Positions 1 through 12,800 of a stretch of DNA of 64,000 nt are shown here, piece after piece. Under the pieces are notes generated by a model, which was not told the DNA's origin, searched no databases, and worked only from the letters and a program-made list of their open reading frames with translations. Numbering within the stretch: position 1 is the stretch's first letter; each line of letters begins with the position of its first letter. The stretch is from Mycteria americana (taxonomy: Eukaryota; Chordata; Aves; Ciconiiformes; Ciconiidae): the NCBI RefSeq assembly GCF_035582795.1, contig NC_134372.1, positions 37,734,316 to 37,798,315 on the forward strand, in the 5' to 3' direction. A program made the position numbers and the translations under genes.

Positions 1-716
1 AAGTCAATTAACTTCCTGCATGTTGACTGCCGATCTGTAAAAGGAAATAAATTTGTCTTGTCTAATCAGTTCCCAAGTTCTCTAGTTCACATTTGCACAG
101 TGCTTGTGCAACAGCACTCAGACTCAGCTAAAGATCCCAGGTACTAATAAAATAGCCACAGGTAAGTGGAACTTGAACTTGCTCAGTATCATGGCTCATG
201 TTCTAGTCTCTATTATATATATGTTTTCGTGCACTTGACTTCAGCTTGCACTCTTGTTCTAACGATATACCTACTTTCAATTTTTAAAATCAGTAACGAA
301 TACTTCCACTTTTGGTGTTAACTTGACATATTTTGTAAGGATTCAGTTTTCAGTACCTCCAATGATTTACAACTCACAAGCATTTAACACATTTTTTCTT
401 CCATTAATTCATCCAATCATATTTTAGGTCTATGTAGACCTTTCCAAACCAGAACATTCTATAGCAAGTTTTTCACCTGAACTACAGGTTGTATAAATAT
501 TTCTTCTTTGTTTTCTGTCTCACACCTACTAGTTTTAGTTGCATTTTTCACATAGCAAGACAGAGAAGCATGTAATTAATGACTTTATTTCATCTCATGT
601 TTCCCTATTAGTCATCCCTTTTCTAGGTTGAAGACTTGTAGTCTATTTAGCCATTGTTCATACAGAAGTTATTCCATACCTTTCATCACGGAAGACGTAG
701 GTCCCCACTTGCTTAC
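1..716 (-). other. Cadherin intron 14 (partial)
   Basis: AT-rich sequence following the exon 14 donor. I found no exon, RNA gene or recognisable repeat here; the next exon is expected outside the window. Confidence 0.6.
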
Positions 717-844
717 CTCACCATTCTGACCAAGGTCAAGGTCAGTGGCAGACACCTGAATGACAAATGTCCCAACACCAGCTCCCTCTGTTACCGAGGC
801 TTCATAAATAGATGAAGTGAAGAATGGGACGTTGTCATTGACAT
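717..844 (-). CDS. Cadherin exon 14: EC10/EC11 linker and EC11 start (last exon in window)
   Basis: Residues 1089-1131. Reads [18 protein letters not shown], then [19 protein letters not shown]. The acceptor is TTTTAG|AT and the donor GAG|GTAAGC. Ends in phase 0; EC11 must continue in an exon left of the window. Confidence 0.85.
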
Positions 845-3800
845 CTAAAACATCAAAAAGAGCGCATAAAGAGAAAACTATAAAAATTGAAAGAAAAAAA
901 TAAGTACTATGATTATACTATAACATCACTGAACAGCTTACACACCTGTTACATTAATATAGACCGTAGTGAATGCTGCCAGAGGAACTGCGGCAACGTT
1001 CTGTGCTCGAACCCTCAGTAGAAAGGTCTTTGTTGTTTCATAATCTAGTGGCTCAGCTACCAGGATTGAAGCTGAACCATCGTGTCTGTTTGGAGTCAGG
1101 TAGAAACAAACTGGCATGTTGGTCTCTGGAAGAAGTCCCTCTTCTAGGTTATAAGTCACACGGGGATCACCGAGGGAAGAAGTTGCTTTGATTGTCTGCA
1201 CAGTTCAAAAAGTTTGCATAACCAACACTTTTGTAAGTACAGCAACGTTCTAAAAGCTTTTGTGTATTGACTCTCCCACATCTTCATCTCTCAACTGAAA
1301 ACACTAGGACAAGTATTTCCTGATACCAAAACTTAACCCTGCCTGATACATCTCCAGGCCACAAACAGCTGCAGCCAAAGGTTACCAGTCATTACATGTT
1401 TGGTTACTCATTCTGTTATCCTAAAAATATGTATTTTGGAGTTACTTCATAAAGCTATTCCAATTACTCATTCTGAGCAATCAAACTGAACAACTCTAAG
1501 CCCAAGCCCAGGTGATTACTGTAAGCCCAATAATCACCTCAGGTAACACAGAACCATTCAAAAAATTGGAACACCTATAGTGTTGGCCAAATGGGAAGGA
1601 AATTAAACAGTGGTTGCACACATATAAATTAGAGCAAAAATGCTGGTTATCATTAGCATTTCTGAAAGAAAACTGATAGCAGATCATTGGTCCCTACAAT
1701 ACACAAAATTGTTATAAAAGCTCACTATATTTAAGCAAATAAGCAATGTTCAATTAATCTAGAGCCTTACAGCTACAAACAGACAAACAAATCTGTCCCA
1801 GTCTTACCAAAACTGATGCATCTCGTGTAGTATTCTCTGGAACAACAACTTCATAGCTGTCTCTTTCCCACTGTGGAGGCTGGTTTTTTGCACTGGTAAT
1901 AGTTACCGCAAGTTCAACTTTACTGCTCCTATTACCTCCATCTGTAGCAATAATCTCTCGAATTATAGATGACCTCTGAACAGTAAAAAAGGTTTCGTTA
2001 CAGAGGGTTTTGATCAGGGCTCTGATGAACTCCCCCCCCCCCCCCCAAATACATAAAATTAAAGGCACACTTAGAAAAACCTGAACAGAAGAAAAACATC
2101 CACAACTGCAGAATACTGAGCTCAGAACATGAAGTAGGTGAAAGGCTGCTGAAAATTCTGCTATTTGTTTTACTTAAGATTGTTGGGAAATGTTTGCCTC
2201 AATAAACCTTAGCAAATTTCACACAAAGTTTAAAACAAAACCAAAAAACCCCACTTTGTGGAGCCCCTGAATTCTTAAGCTTACCTATCAACAGTTTTTG
2301 TTACTAGGTCTGTAGGGTTCTTAGATTCAATAAAGAAAATATATTAAAAGGATACACCTTCAACAAAGTTTTGTGTGTCAGTTACTTAGAAGTTAAATTT
2401 CAGTATGTTGTGGTTTAACCCCAGCCAGCAACTAATCACCACACAGCCGCTCACTCACTCCCTGCCCCGCAGTGGGATGGGGGAGAGAATTGGAAGAGTA
2501 AAAGTGAGAAAACTCGTGGGTTGAGATAAGAACAGTTTAATAATTAAAATAAAATTAAATAATAATAATAATAATAAGTCATAATATTGTAATGAAAAGG
2601 AAAACAACAAAAAGAGAGAGAAATAAAACCCAAATGATGCAAATGAAAAACAATTGCTCACCACCCACTGACCGAGGCCCAGCCTGTCCCCAAGCAGCAG
2701 CCCCCCGGCCAGCTTTCCCCCTAGTTTATATACTGAGCATGATGTCGTACGGTATGGAATAGCCCTTTGGCCAGTTTGGGCCACCTGTCCTGGCTGTGCT
2801 CCTCTCAGCTTCTTGTGCCCTCCCAGCCTCCTTGCTGGTAGGGCAGTATGAGAAGCTGAAAAGTCCTTGACTGAGTGCAAACACTGCTTAGCAACAATTA
2901 AAACATCAGTGTGCTATCAACATTATTCTCATCCTAAATCCAAAACACAGCACTATACCAGCTACTAGGAAGAAAATTAACTCTATCCCAGACGAAACCA
3001 GTACACAATATTAAAAATATCTACTAGGTATTTAAAGATTGATATGTACAACAATATTTTCGTTTCAATACAAATTACTTTACAACTCTGAAAATATCAA
3101 ACTGCTTATGCAGGTATCTAGAAATGGTTGAAACTCATAAATTTTAGATAACTACATGCAACAATTTTGTTCATTATGCCTTCACCTTCCTGAGGGATAT
3201 CTATGCTTAGTCCACCATGACTAACTTGTATCAAGTTGGGAATCTGTATCAGAAGCAAAATTTCACACTCTTTCACATTCAGGTTTGTGTCTTAACTCAT
3301 TGCCTGTTAACATAGTGAAGTCCTACACCTGGGTTCTTGCTCCTCTGCTTACCGTCTCAGCCCTCCAGTCCTTGGTATTAGTATGCCAAAGCTAATGAAA
3401 TGGGAAGAACAAGTTCTCAGAGGCAGTGCTGTCAGCTTTCCAGATGAAAGCAGGGCTTGCTTATATGCAATTCACGGCCAGTGAACTCATCAGCTAAAAG
3501 CCTTAGACTCATGTTTAATTTAAACATGATGTATTGATCCTTTAATGTGAAGGGGTAACATGGAGGTAAGGACAAACTCATGACCTCAGTCGCTCCTATG
3601 ATATATTGAGAAAGCCAGCTTAAAAAGGAAAGTGAGCACCATACCTGAGATATGGGTTGGTTCACAAACACCCAGCCTGTAGTAGGATTAATTTGTAAAT
3701 AATTTGGTTCTTCATTTGCTATTGAATATGTAATGGCAGCATTTGAGCTGTAGTCATCATCACAGGCTGCAACACGAAGAAAGCTGGTCCCAACTCTTGT

Positions 3801-6800
3801 GTCCTCTCTTAGGAAATCTAATGTAAGGAGAGGATATTTCAAACTGATCATTAATTCACTAAAGTACCATGAACATCTTATTAAGAAGTGAAGAAATACT
3901 AAAGTAATAATGTATGGAAGCTATAACTTTATCTTCCTTGGAACAATGGCCATAAAAATCAAAATTAGTATTTTAAAGAGCTGCTATCACTCCAGAGCTA
4001 TGGATTACATTTGAACTTCATATTATCACATTCATAACCTGGAATTCTTATTTCTCATAAGATACTACTTTTTTTTGTTTTGTATTTTTACTAAGGGACT
4101 AATTGCTCTGTATGAAATATACATAAATGGAATTTTAATTTATTGCATAAAACCATAAGAAAAGGACCACATTGTCAGAAACTACTTTCTAGGATTTGCG
4201 TAGTATAACTAACTGAGAATTAACAGTCTTCATTTTTTAATTAATATTCTACATGCCTCTGAGTGTTTATCATAAACAGGAAGGGTTTTTTGAAGAACCA
4301 AGAAGGAAAGGTAAAACAACAAACAATGAAGAACGATGAAATTCAAATGGGAGAAGTATGTAATCAAAAGTTATGACAAAAATCTATTAATAAGAAAACA
4401 AAGGATACAGTTAGTGCTCTGCGCTGCACATTCACATGCTTATTACAACTTTCACATCTCCGCGTAGTACCACAGACACTTGGTATACTCAGGTAAGGAA
4501 AGATACTGATATGGCCATTGTTTCAAGGAATTTTCCCATAATGACACTCAGGAAAGCCTACAAGTCAACACTGTACTTGTTACATTGCACATTACACAGA
4601 ATAACAATTCTGCAACTAATTAGGGTAAGTGCATCTCCGGCTGCAATCACCTAGTTGGTCACAAGATCTACTGCCAGGAAAGACAAAACCCAAAAATCTT
4701 AGACATCAGGTAAGCTCACACTCAGGGCACCGAAACCCTATCCAATGACTCTCAATTACATTCATAGTGGGTGTTTTCAAATCTGGGATCATTGTCATTT
4801 TGGTCCAGGATGATAACATTTATCTGACATATTCCAATGAGTGGTTCCGCTGCCTGATCTGTTGCTGTCACAGTGATAGGATATTCCCTCTGTTTTTCTC
4901 GATCAAAGACCTGAACAGTTGTCAGAACTCCTGAAAACAAATTCAATACCAGAGTTAAAATACTATGCATTTGACAATATTCTACATTTAGATGTTTATT
5001 TGTCTGTCCATACATTGAGATACGATGCTATAGGTTAAATACACCTATAATGTGAACTTCAGGTTCAAGGATCCAATCACAAGATTTAACAAATTTCAAC
5101 AGCTTAAATTGTATTCCTCAGGCAGATACAAACTTCATATACACCTACATCTACACACAACTGGACTTAAATGGAGAAAACATCCACCCAAGAGTACTGA
5201 AGGAACTGGCAGAAGTGCTCACCAAGCCCCTTTCCATCATTTACCAGCAGTCCTGGCTAACTGGGGAGGTCCCAGTTGACTGGAGATTAGCAAATGTGAC
5301 ACCCATCTACAAGAAGGGCCGGAAGGAGGACCAAGTGAACTACAGGCCTGTCAGCCTAACCGCGGTACCGGGGAAGCTGATGGAGCAGATCATCCTGAGT
5401 GCCATCACATGGCATGTAGGGGATAACCAAGGGATCAAGCCCAGCCAGCATGGGTTTAGAAAAGACAGGTCCTGCTTGACCAACCTGATCTCCTTCTACA
5501 ACAAGGTGACCAACTTAGTGGATGAGGGGAACGCTGTGGATGTTGTCTATCTAGACTTCAGTAAAGCCTTTGACACAGTTTCCCACAGCATTCTCCTGGA
5601 GAAACTGGCTGCTCATGGCTTGGGCGGGTGTACTCTTCACTGGGTAAAGAACTGGCTGGATGGCTGGGCCCAAAGAGTGGTGGTGAATGAAGTTTACTCC
5701 AGTTGGCAGCCGGTCACAAGTGGCGTCGCCCAGGGCTCTGTGTTGGGGCCAGTCCTTTTTAATACCTTTATCAACGATCTGGACGAAGGGATCGAGTGCA
5801 CCCTCAGTAAGTTTGCAGATGACACCAAGTTGTGCGGGAGTGTTGATCTGCTTGAGGGGAGGAAGGCTCTGCAGAGGGACCTGGACAGGCTGAATCGATG
5901 GGCTGAGGTCAATTGTATGGGGTTCAACAAGGCCAAGTGCAAGGTCCTACACTTGGGCCACAACAACCCCATGCAACACTACAGGCTTGGGGAAGAGTGG
6001 CTGGAAAGCTGCCCGGTAGAAAAGGACCTGAGCGTGTTGGTTGACAGCTGCCTGAATATGAGCCAGCAGTGTGCCCAGGTTTAGACTGGATATTAGGAAA
6101 TTTTACTTCATGAAAGGGTTGTCAAGCATTGGAACAGGCTGCCCAGGGAAGTGGTTGAGTCACCATCCCTGGAAGTATTTAAAAGACATTTGGATGAGGT
6201 GCTTAGGGACATGGTATAGTGGTGGTCTTGGTAGTGTTAGGTTTACGGTTGGACTCGATGATCTTAAAGGTCTTTTCCAACCTATATGATTCTGTGAAAA
6301 CAGAGATAAATACTAAACTAACTTTAAGAGAATCAGTTTATAAAAAATATTTCTTTTGAAGAGCAGTAAGTACAGGGTAAAAGCATGTTTCATGTCTTTT
6401 ATCCTCCACAAGTTCAGCCTGAATTTAGTTTGGCCTTCCAAGACTTAGTCTCTTTGCTGTTTGTAGCACTACTGTCATTTGGATAAATCGTTTATATGCC
6501 AATAGCAATATTGCAAGATAATGTGCACTTAAAATATGGTGTTTTTTTAAAATCTAGTTACAAAAGTTAAGAAGTTAATTCACACAGAAGAACTTCCACA
6601 TTTCAGGGAAAACACCAGTTCCAGTTCAGTATTGGACATGTATGAAACTAAAGGGAGAATATCTGTTCATGCAGTTAACACAATTTATATTTTGTCTGCT
6701 ATCAAGAAACTCAATGAAAAAGCACAAAGTCTGATTTAAGCTTTTTTTCCATCAGTGTAACGAAGTGGTTTCTATATGCCAATATCAGTTCTGATATTCG

Positions 6801-9800
6801 CTCTACCTGTGTCAGGGTGAATACTAAATGCTGGTAGGACACCACCTCTGTGCATCAAGCCGTATTTCACTAGACCATTGGCTCCTTCATCAGCATCAGT
6901 GGCTTCAACCTGCAGCACAACTGTCCCTGAAGGCTGGTTTTCCAATACAGAAGCATGTTCCTGATAATACTGACACTGAGAGGGGAGGAAAAAAAAAAAG
7001 AAAAATCAAGGACTTACCATGCCATTTGATTTTAAGATATACTAGAGGGGAAAAAAAAAGAAAAAAAAGATTTAGCTACACTTCCATTCACATGCACTGA
7101 TGTTAATGTTTTATCCGTACCATGATTAATCTACAGACTTCTCTTGCTATTTTGTGGTTATACAAACAACACAACATGAGGCCAATGAGCATCTCCAACT
7201 AGTGAAAATATGTGGAGAAAAAGTTACAGCTGCATATACTTCCAAATGTAAATATTGTTCTATGTTAGCAAAAGTCTTATAAAAAAAGAGGGCATACACT
7301 TGCCCAAACCACAGAATTGCTTTGGTCAAAAAGGGATTTCTACACAAAGTAACTTTGTCAAGGACAGATTACTAAGAATTTCCAAGACTGACATTAATAG
7401 TCACTGACTCTTCAAAATATCCAACACTGTCCGTCAACATTTTTGCCATCGGCATCAGACTTGAAATTTTAGACAACAGATCTTTAATATGAATTAACTT
7501 TCTGAAACCACAGTCAAGCATTTATTTTTTACAGTACTTTACAAATTAAGCTAAAACACTTTCATTCTTCTCTCTTTCATCAGTTCCAGACATACAATCA
7601 TCAAAAGAAGCCTATGTAATTTCGTGGAGTATTTTGGAATATTTTGGAACAAGTCCACTGCATAGATAGCTATACCTATCGATTCCTCATCACCTCTGTC
7701 ACACTGAACCTCCAAAAGTTATTTACTCAACCTTATCTTCTAAAATGCGAGATGAGATGTGGTTCAGGGAAGAGACAGTGCTCTCAGGAGCTGTTCTGCC
7801 ACAAGAGAACAAACCGTGTAAGTCTTAGGAGAGGGATGGAAAAGATGGAGAAGACAGTGGCATCAGAACTCGAAGAAAGACAAAAGCGGACCACTGCTTG
7901 AATAGCTCATCTGCTGCATCACTTGCAGTCACAACACAGTCTTAAACATTTACCACACAGTCCGATACAAATAACCGAGCCTCATATATTTACCTTCTGA
8001 AAGACAGGTTTGTTATTGTTGACATCATCAATTTTCACAACAACCTGGGCAGTACTTGTAAGAGAATGGGGCCCTCCAGAGGTGTTATCATCAGCAGCTG
8101 TGACATTAAGTACGTATTCTGTCCCCTGCAGCTTAGGAAACGGACTTGAACGAAGTCTAACTAGCCCTGTAAAAACAACAATAGGTTGTGGGGTTTTATT
8201 TTTTTACTACATTAACCATTAACTGTTATCCTTCTCACTAGTAAGCACGACAACAAACCTTTCTGGTTTACCCTTCACCAATAAACCACAAGGCTGCTAA
8301 AGTTTAATTTAACTATGGTATTTTTACTGCAGTCTGATATTAAAACAAAATTAAGACAGCACAACAGGTTTGTTTGTCTGCAGGTATGTCTACAGAGCTA
8401 AATGAGACAACACCTACCACTCAGCTGGCCTGCACATATTAGCTTTAGTCTATCTGCTGCACAAAAAACCAAACCAAAACAAAACAAAAAATCCAGAGAA
8501 ACATTGTGGCAGACTTCTGTTTAACCTGCACCAGCCTCACCAGTGAGCCTGGCTATGTTCCTGTATCATTATTGCAATGAAGCATGTGTCACCATGTCTA
8601 CAGTAGACACCATGTCTGGTAGCTACCCATGCTACCTCAATTGAAACTAGTAAAAGTTTACCTTCCTGCAGCACAATCATGGCAGCATTTAGCTATACAG
8701 ACATATCCTCAGAAACCTGTATTTTGCTACTCTCCCAAGTCACGCAAATGATACACCCTGCTGGGTGGGCATAAAGGCACTGTCAGAGAAAGATGTATGA
8801 AAGATTTGCTACAAAAGCAAAAGAGACTACAGCTATCTGAGACCACGCAGTAAGAAGCTGTCATTCTTTTGTTCCATCATCCATCAATCACCTCTATTAT
8901 TCATCAGGCGTAACAGCAATCGTCATTACAACAGAGTATTGTCAAAGCATCAACGTCACTCAATTTGCTTGCAGATGTATTGCTTTAGCTGCAGCACTTA
9001 TTTTTGACACATTTCCATTTTACCTTGGCATTTCTGTGACAAGGGGGTACAGACTATTCCCCTGACATCATTTCTGATAAGAAACTGCTGCAAACCACTG
9101 TATATACCTTTATTGGTTTATTAAGCAACAAAAGCCCAAAAGTGTTTTAAAAAAAATTGCTAAAGTTTCTAAAATTAAGCTTCAAAGACTATAAAAATTA
9201 ATTGATAAAAAAGTATAAAAGTAGGTATACATGATTATCTATATTAAAACTGTGGAGCTAATCCTAAGAGATGCTATCAATCAAATGTTAAGATTCTTTG
9301 AGCATTTACAGTAAAGATTTTCAGAAGTACCAGATATACTACCCCTGTGGCAATTAGACACTTTTAAAACCATCATTCCTCTTTAGGTGCCAACGTATCA
9401 TTAGAAATTTAACTCTTGGAACCTACAACTCTATTTCTAAGTCAGAAAGGATAAAAGGAGCTCTCCATAAATTCAGGATCACGCTCCAACACTTGCAAGT
9501 TACCTGCAGACCATATTTTTGGGAACATTTCAGAATCTAACATTAATAATGCAAAAACACAATTTGCATTGAAATTAAAATTTCATGCTAAGTGAACTCT
9601 GTGAAATAAAGAGGAGGAATAACTTAGGGCTGCTTACTCCTTCCTATATATTCAATGCTTGTGCTTTGAAAAATATAAGTTCAGTTTTTGACTGCAGTTC
9701 AAAACAGATTAAATATAAAGTAGTTTAACTGAAGTTAATTAAGTTACTTCAGTCTGTCAATGGGATTTCAATTTGGTTGCCTGTTTCTGTCCCAAAACAT

Positions 9801-12800
9801 CCTCTTTTGTTTTTTCAAGCAATGAACAGCAAATAAATCCTATTAATTTAAAGGGATATGCCAGCCTACTCAAGTGACATGTGTTTGTGCACTTTTTTTT
9901 TTAATTTTTTTTTTTAAATGAGGACACCCATGTTGTGAGATTTTTTCCTTTGGGGTTTTAAGAATATGCAACTGCTGAAAAGAATTTTAAAATATGTAAA
10001 AACTGGTATTTCAGAACAAATGACTTAAACTGCAAAGTATTCTCCACACATTTTTTTTTTCTCATGCATGTAGTATTCTTGGCTAAATAACATTGCTCAT
10101 GTGAATGATTTTGTCCTTAAATGAAAAATATACTTCCTGAGTTCATATTCTCTATACTTTTGCCTTCATTAAAATAAAACAGTGGCAGTCTCATTCCGCC
10201 TGCAAATGCATCATTTTGTGTCAGTACAACACAAGTAAACTCGGCTAAGAAGTGTTTGCCCACACATGCATAATCAGGACATAGACATAAGCAGGGGGGA
10301 AAAAAAGCCTCATCTAAAAACCCAAATGCCCACTTTAAACCAGTTAAAACCGAGTTATTAAAAAGCTGCACAAAGAAAACTTCTCCAGTCAGAACTGTCA
10401 TCCTATTGTTTTATTCTCGTCACATGGCTATTTGATTAATAATAGTGTCTTTGGCTGATGGCAGCAGGCGGATGTCAAGCTCTGAGCACACCAGCAGGCC
10501 TTGCAAACTCTTCCTCCCGCTCCCTGGGTTTGGCTGCCCATGTTCAAGGCCAGCTCTGACACCGTGCAGCCGGCTAGCCTTGGATCAGGCAGTTGTCAGA
10601 AGCCTTTCTGTGGCCTCTGCCCCGTGTCTTGGGAGCTGTGCTTAAGCCCAGGTCTTTTCCCGAGCTCCCCCGGGCATGTGCTGTACCTGGCCACGTATAT
10701 TGCTAACCCCGACACTGCCTTGCTGACTTGGCTTCCCAGCTTGACCTGAGACCTGCCTCATCACTGCAAATCTGTCTGGTGACAGTGGGCTGTTGGATGA
10801 ACCGCGTTTATATCACGGGACCTGCTCTGCTCTTCTTGCTCCGGATGGTGCCCTGTGGCTGTGAGGTCCCGGCCCCTGCCTGCCTTGCTGTCACCCTTGA
10901 CTCCTATTTCACCTTACCCTGCAGAGTAGCCCCTTCTTGCTACAACTTTGAAACCAGTCTCCTAGACTAAATGTTATTCAAATCCTTGTTTGACATTTTG
11001 GAACATCACCGTTATCAACAATAACATTCTCTATTAAGTTACTGTCTATTAAGTTACCTGTTATCTATAATAATGCTCTGTGTTAAGTTACTGACTGAAA
11101 GCAAACAATGAAGAAGTAAGGTCAATTATACCAAGCTTTTAGGAAAATGATACGACTTTTTTGATATTATAAGAGAATCTACAATAATTTCATCTTTTTC
11201 CTGCATTTTTTTTAATTAGGTTAGTATTAGCTTCAAAAACAGCGTATGCTATTCAGTTTTTATAATTGCTACCCAATGAAGACCAAATTCAAGCTGCATC
11301 ACATCAGAATCAACATTATGACTGCAGCAGCAAAGAGCTAATATAGTATTACCTTTCTTAGGGTCAATAACAAAGTTTTCTTTTTGATTCCCAGACAGAA
11401 TATCGTATGTCACACCATCTCCATCAGGATCAAGAGCATTAATTGTAGCAACCAGTGTGTTTGGGCCTGCATCTTCAGAAACAAAACTCCTGTAGCTGTT
11501 AAAAGAAATTATGACAGCACATCTATGAATTTAGACAGGAAATAATATACAGAGAACTACAATGCCTTTACAATGCCTACTGACTACATGTACAAAGGGT
11601 ACTGCAAAGATTTGTAATTTATTAATACAATTACACTGATAAGATGTAACCAGTGAACCAGTAAAATGATAGTATTGATGATTTATCCAACCATTCAGGT
11701 CTTTCTGTTGTTACCTCCCACAGACTGCCATTGCAAACTTTCAGCAGTATTGAAGCTCTGAAGCTTAGCTTCGCAACAAGACTTGGGCTAAACACAGAAT
11801 TCATTTTTTTTTTAATTTAAAAAAATGAGTTGCATGATTCACAGAATCAAAGCAAACATTTGCTAAGTTAAAGTATTGCTTGTTATAGCACATCTTCTGA
11901 CAGAAGCTCTCAAAATGCTTTCAGTGTAGTCTTTGCACCAGCACGACTAAGATGAGAATCAGATCTGGAGGATATGCACATAATGTCAGTTTTACAAAAA
12001 TCTCTTCTCAAGTCCAGACACATCACTGACATTGTAAGCTCTTAAGAGGCATTATCAGCCTAAGCTTAACGCTCTCCGGAGTAGAAAAGCCCCCTGCTTT
12101 AGCAAAGTCCCAGATATTTATTATTTTATCTGACTGGATGGAGCATAGGCCAGACTAAGCATGCTACAGACCTGTCCATAGTAGATATCCCAAAGCTCAG
12201 CCATAAGAATGAACTACAGCTGGCTGTATCCAACAATATAGATAAAATACATATGTGCCCCTGGGTTCAGAGTGCTTACGGACCCACTCTCCACATGCTG
12301 AGAATAAGAAAAAATTCAAAGAAAAAGAAAATGGATGCACAGAAAACCTCTCCCTTAGCTTTTGTTGTCTTCGTAGATATGTGTGTTTTCATCAAAACCT
12401 TCACAGAAACAGCTTTTTTCTTCCCCCAGTTTAATATGCAATGAAGTAAGAGAAGTAAATTATTCTGATTTAGCCCAGTCACAACCCTCAGGACACTGTC
12501 TTAACTCTGCATCTGGAAAGCAAATGAACAGTAATTCTGATAATTTTGAACATGAAATATAGGGACAGAAGAGTTTAAGTCATCGGAAGAGGTCTCTTAA
12601 AAAGGAGAAAGTAAAAACTGACAAAATGAAACAGAGTGGTAGCCTTAAGCATTTCATAACTGAGATAAAGAATAACAGTGATGAAAGAAAGCTTGTGGCA
12701 AGGAATTTTAAGTTTATGCTGGACTGTAAATCTGTTTAAACAATAGGCTAGAAGGACAACATCATCATCTTGATTTGCATTAGCCTGCCACAGAGCATAA

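Noticed and set aside
2455-2880. 141-codon minus-strand open frame
   Set aside because: It lies wholly within the LTR at 2406-3005 and includes a low-complexity Leu/Phe tract from the AT-rich part.
5687-6289. Other open frames over the CR1 element
   Set aside because: They are alternate-frame shadows of the reverse transcriptase or of its non-coding 3' tail.
10445-10970. Overlapping short ORFs with hydrophobic translation
   Set aside because: They fall in the interspersed repeat and are not shared in frame with its second copy over the full length.
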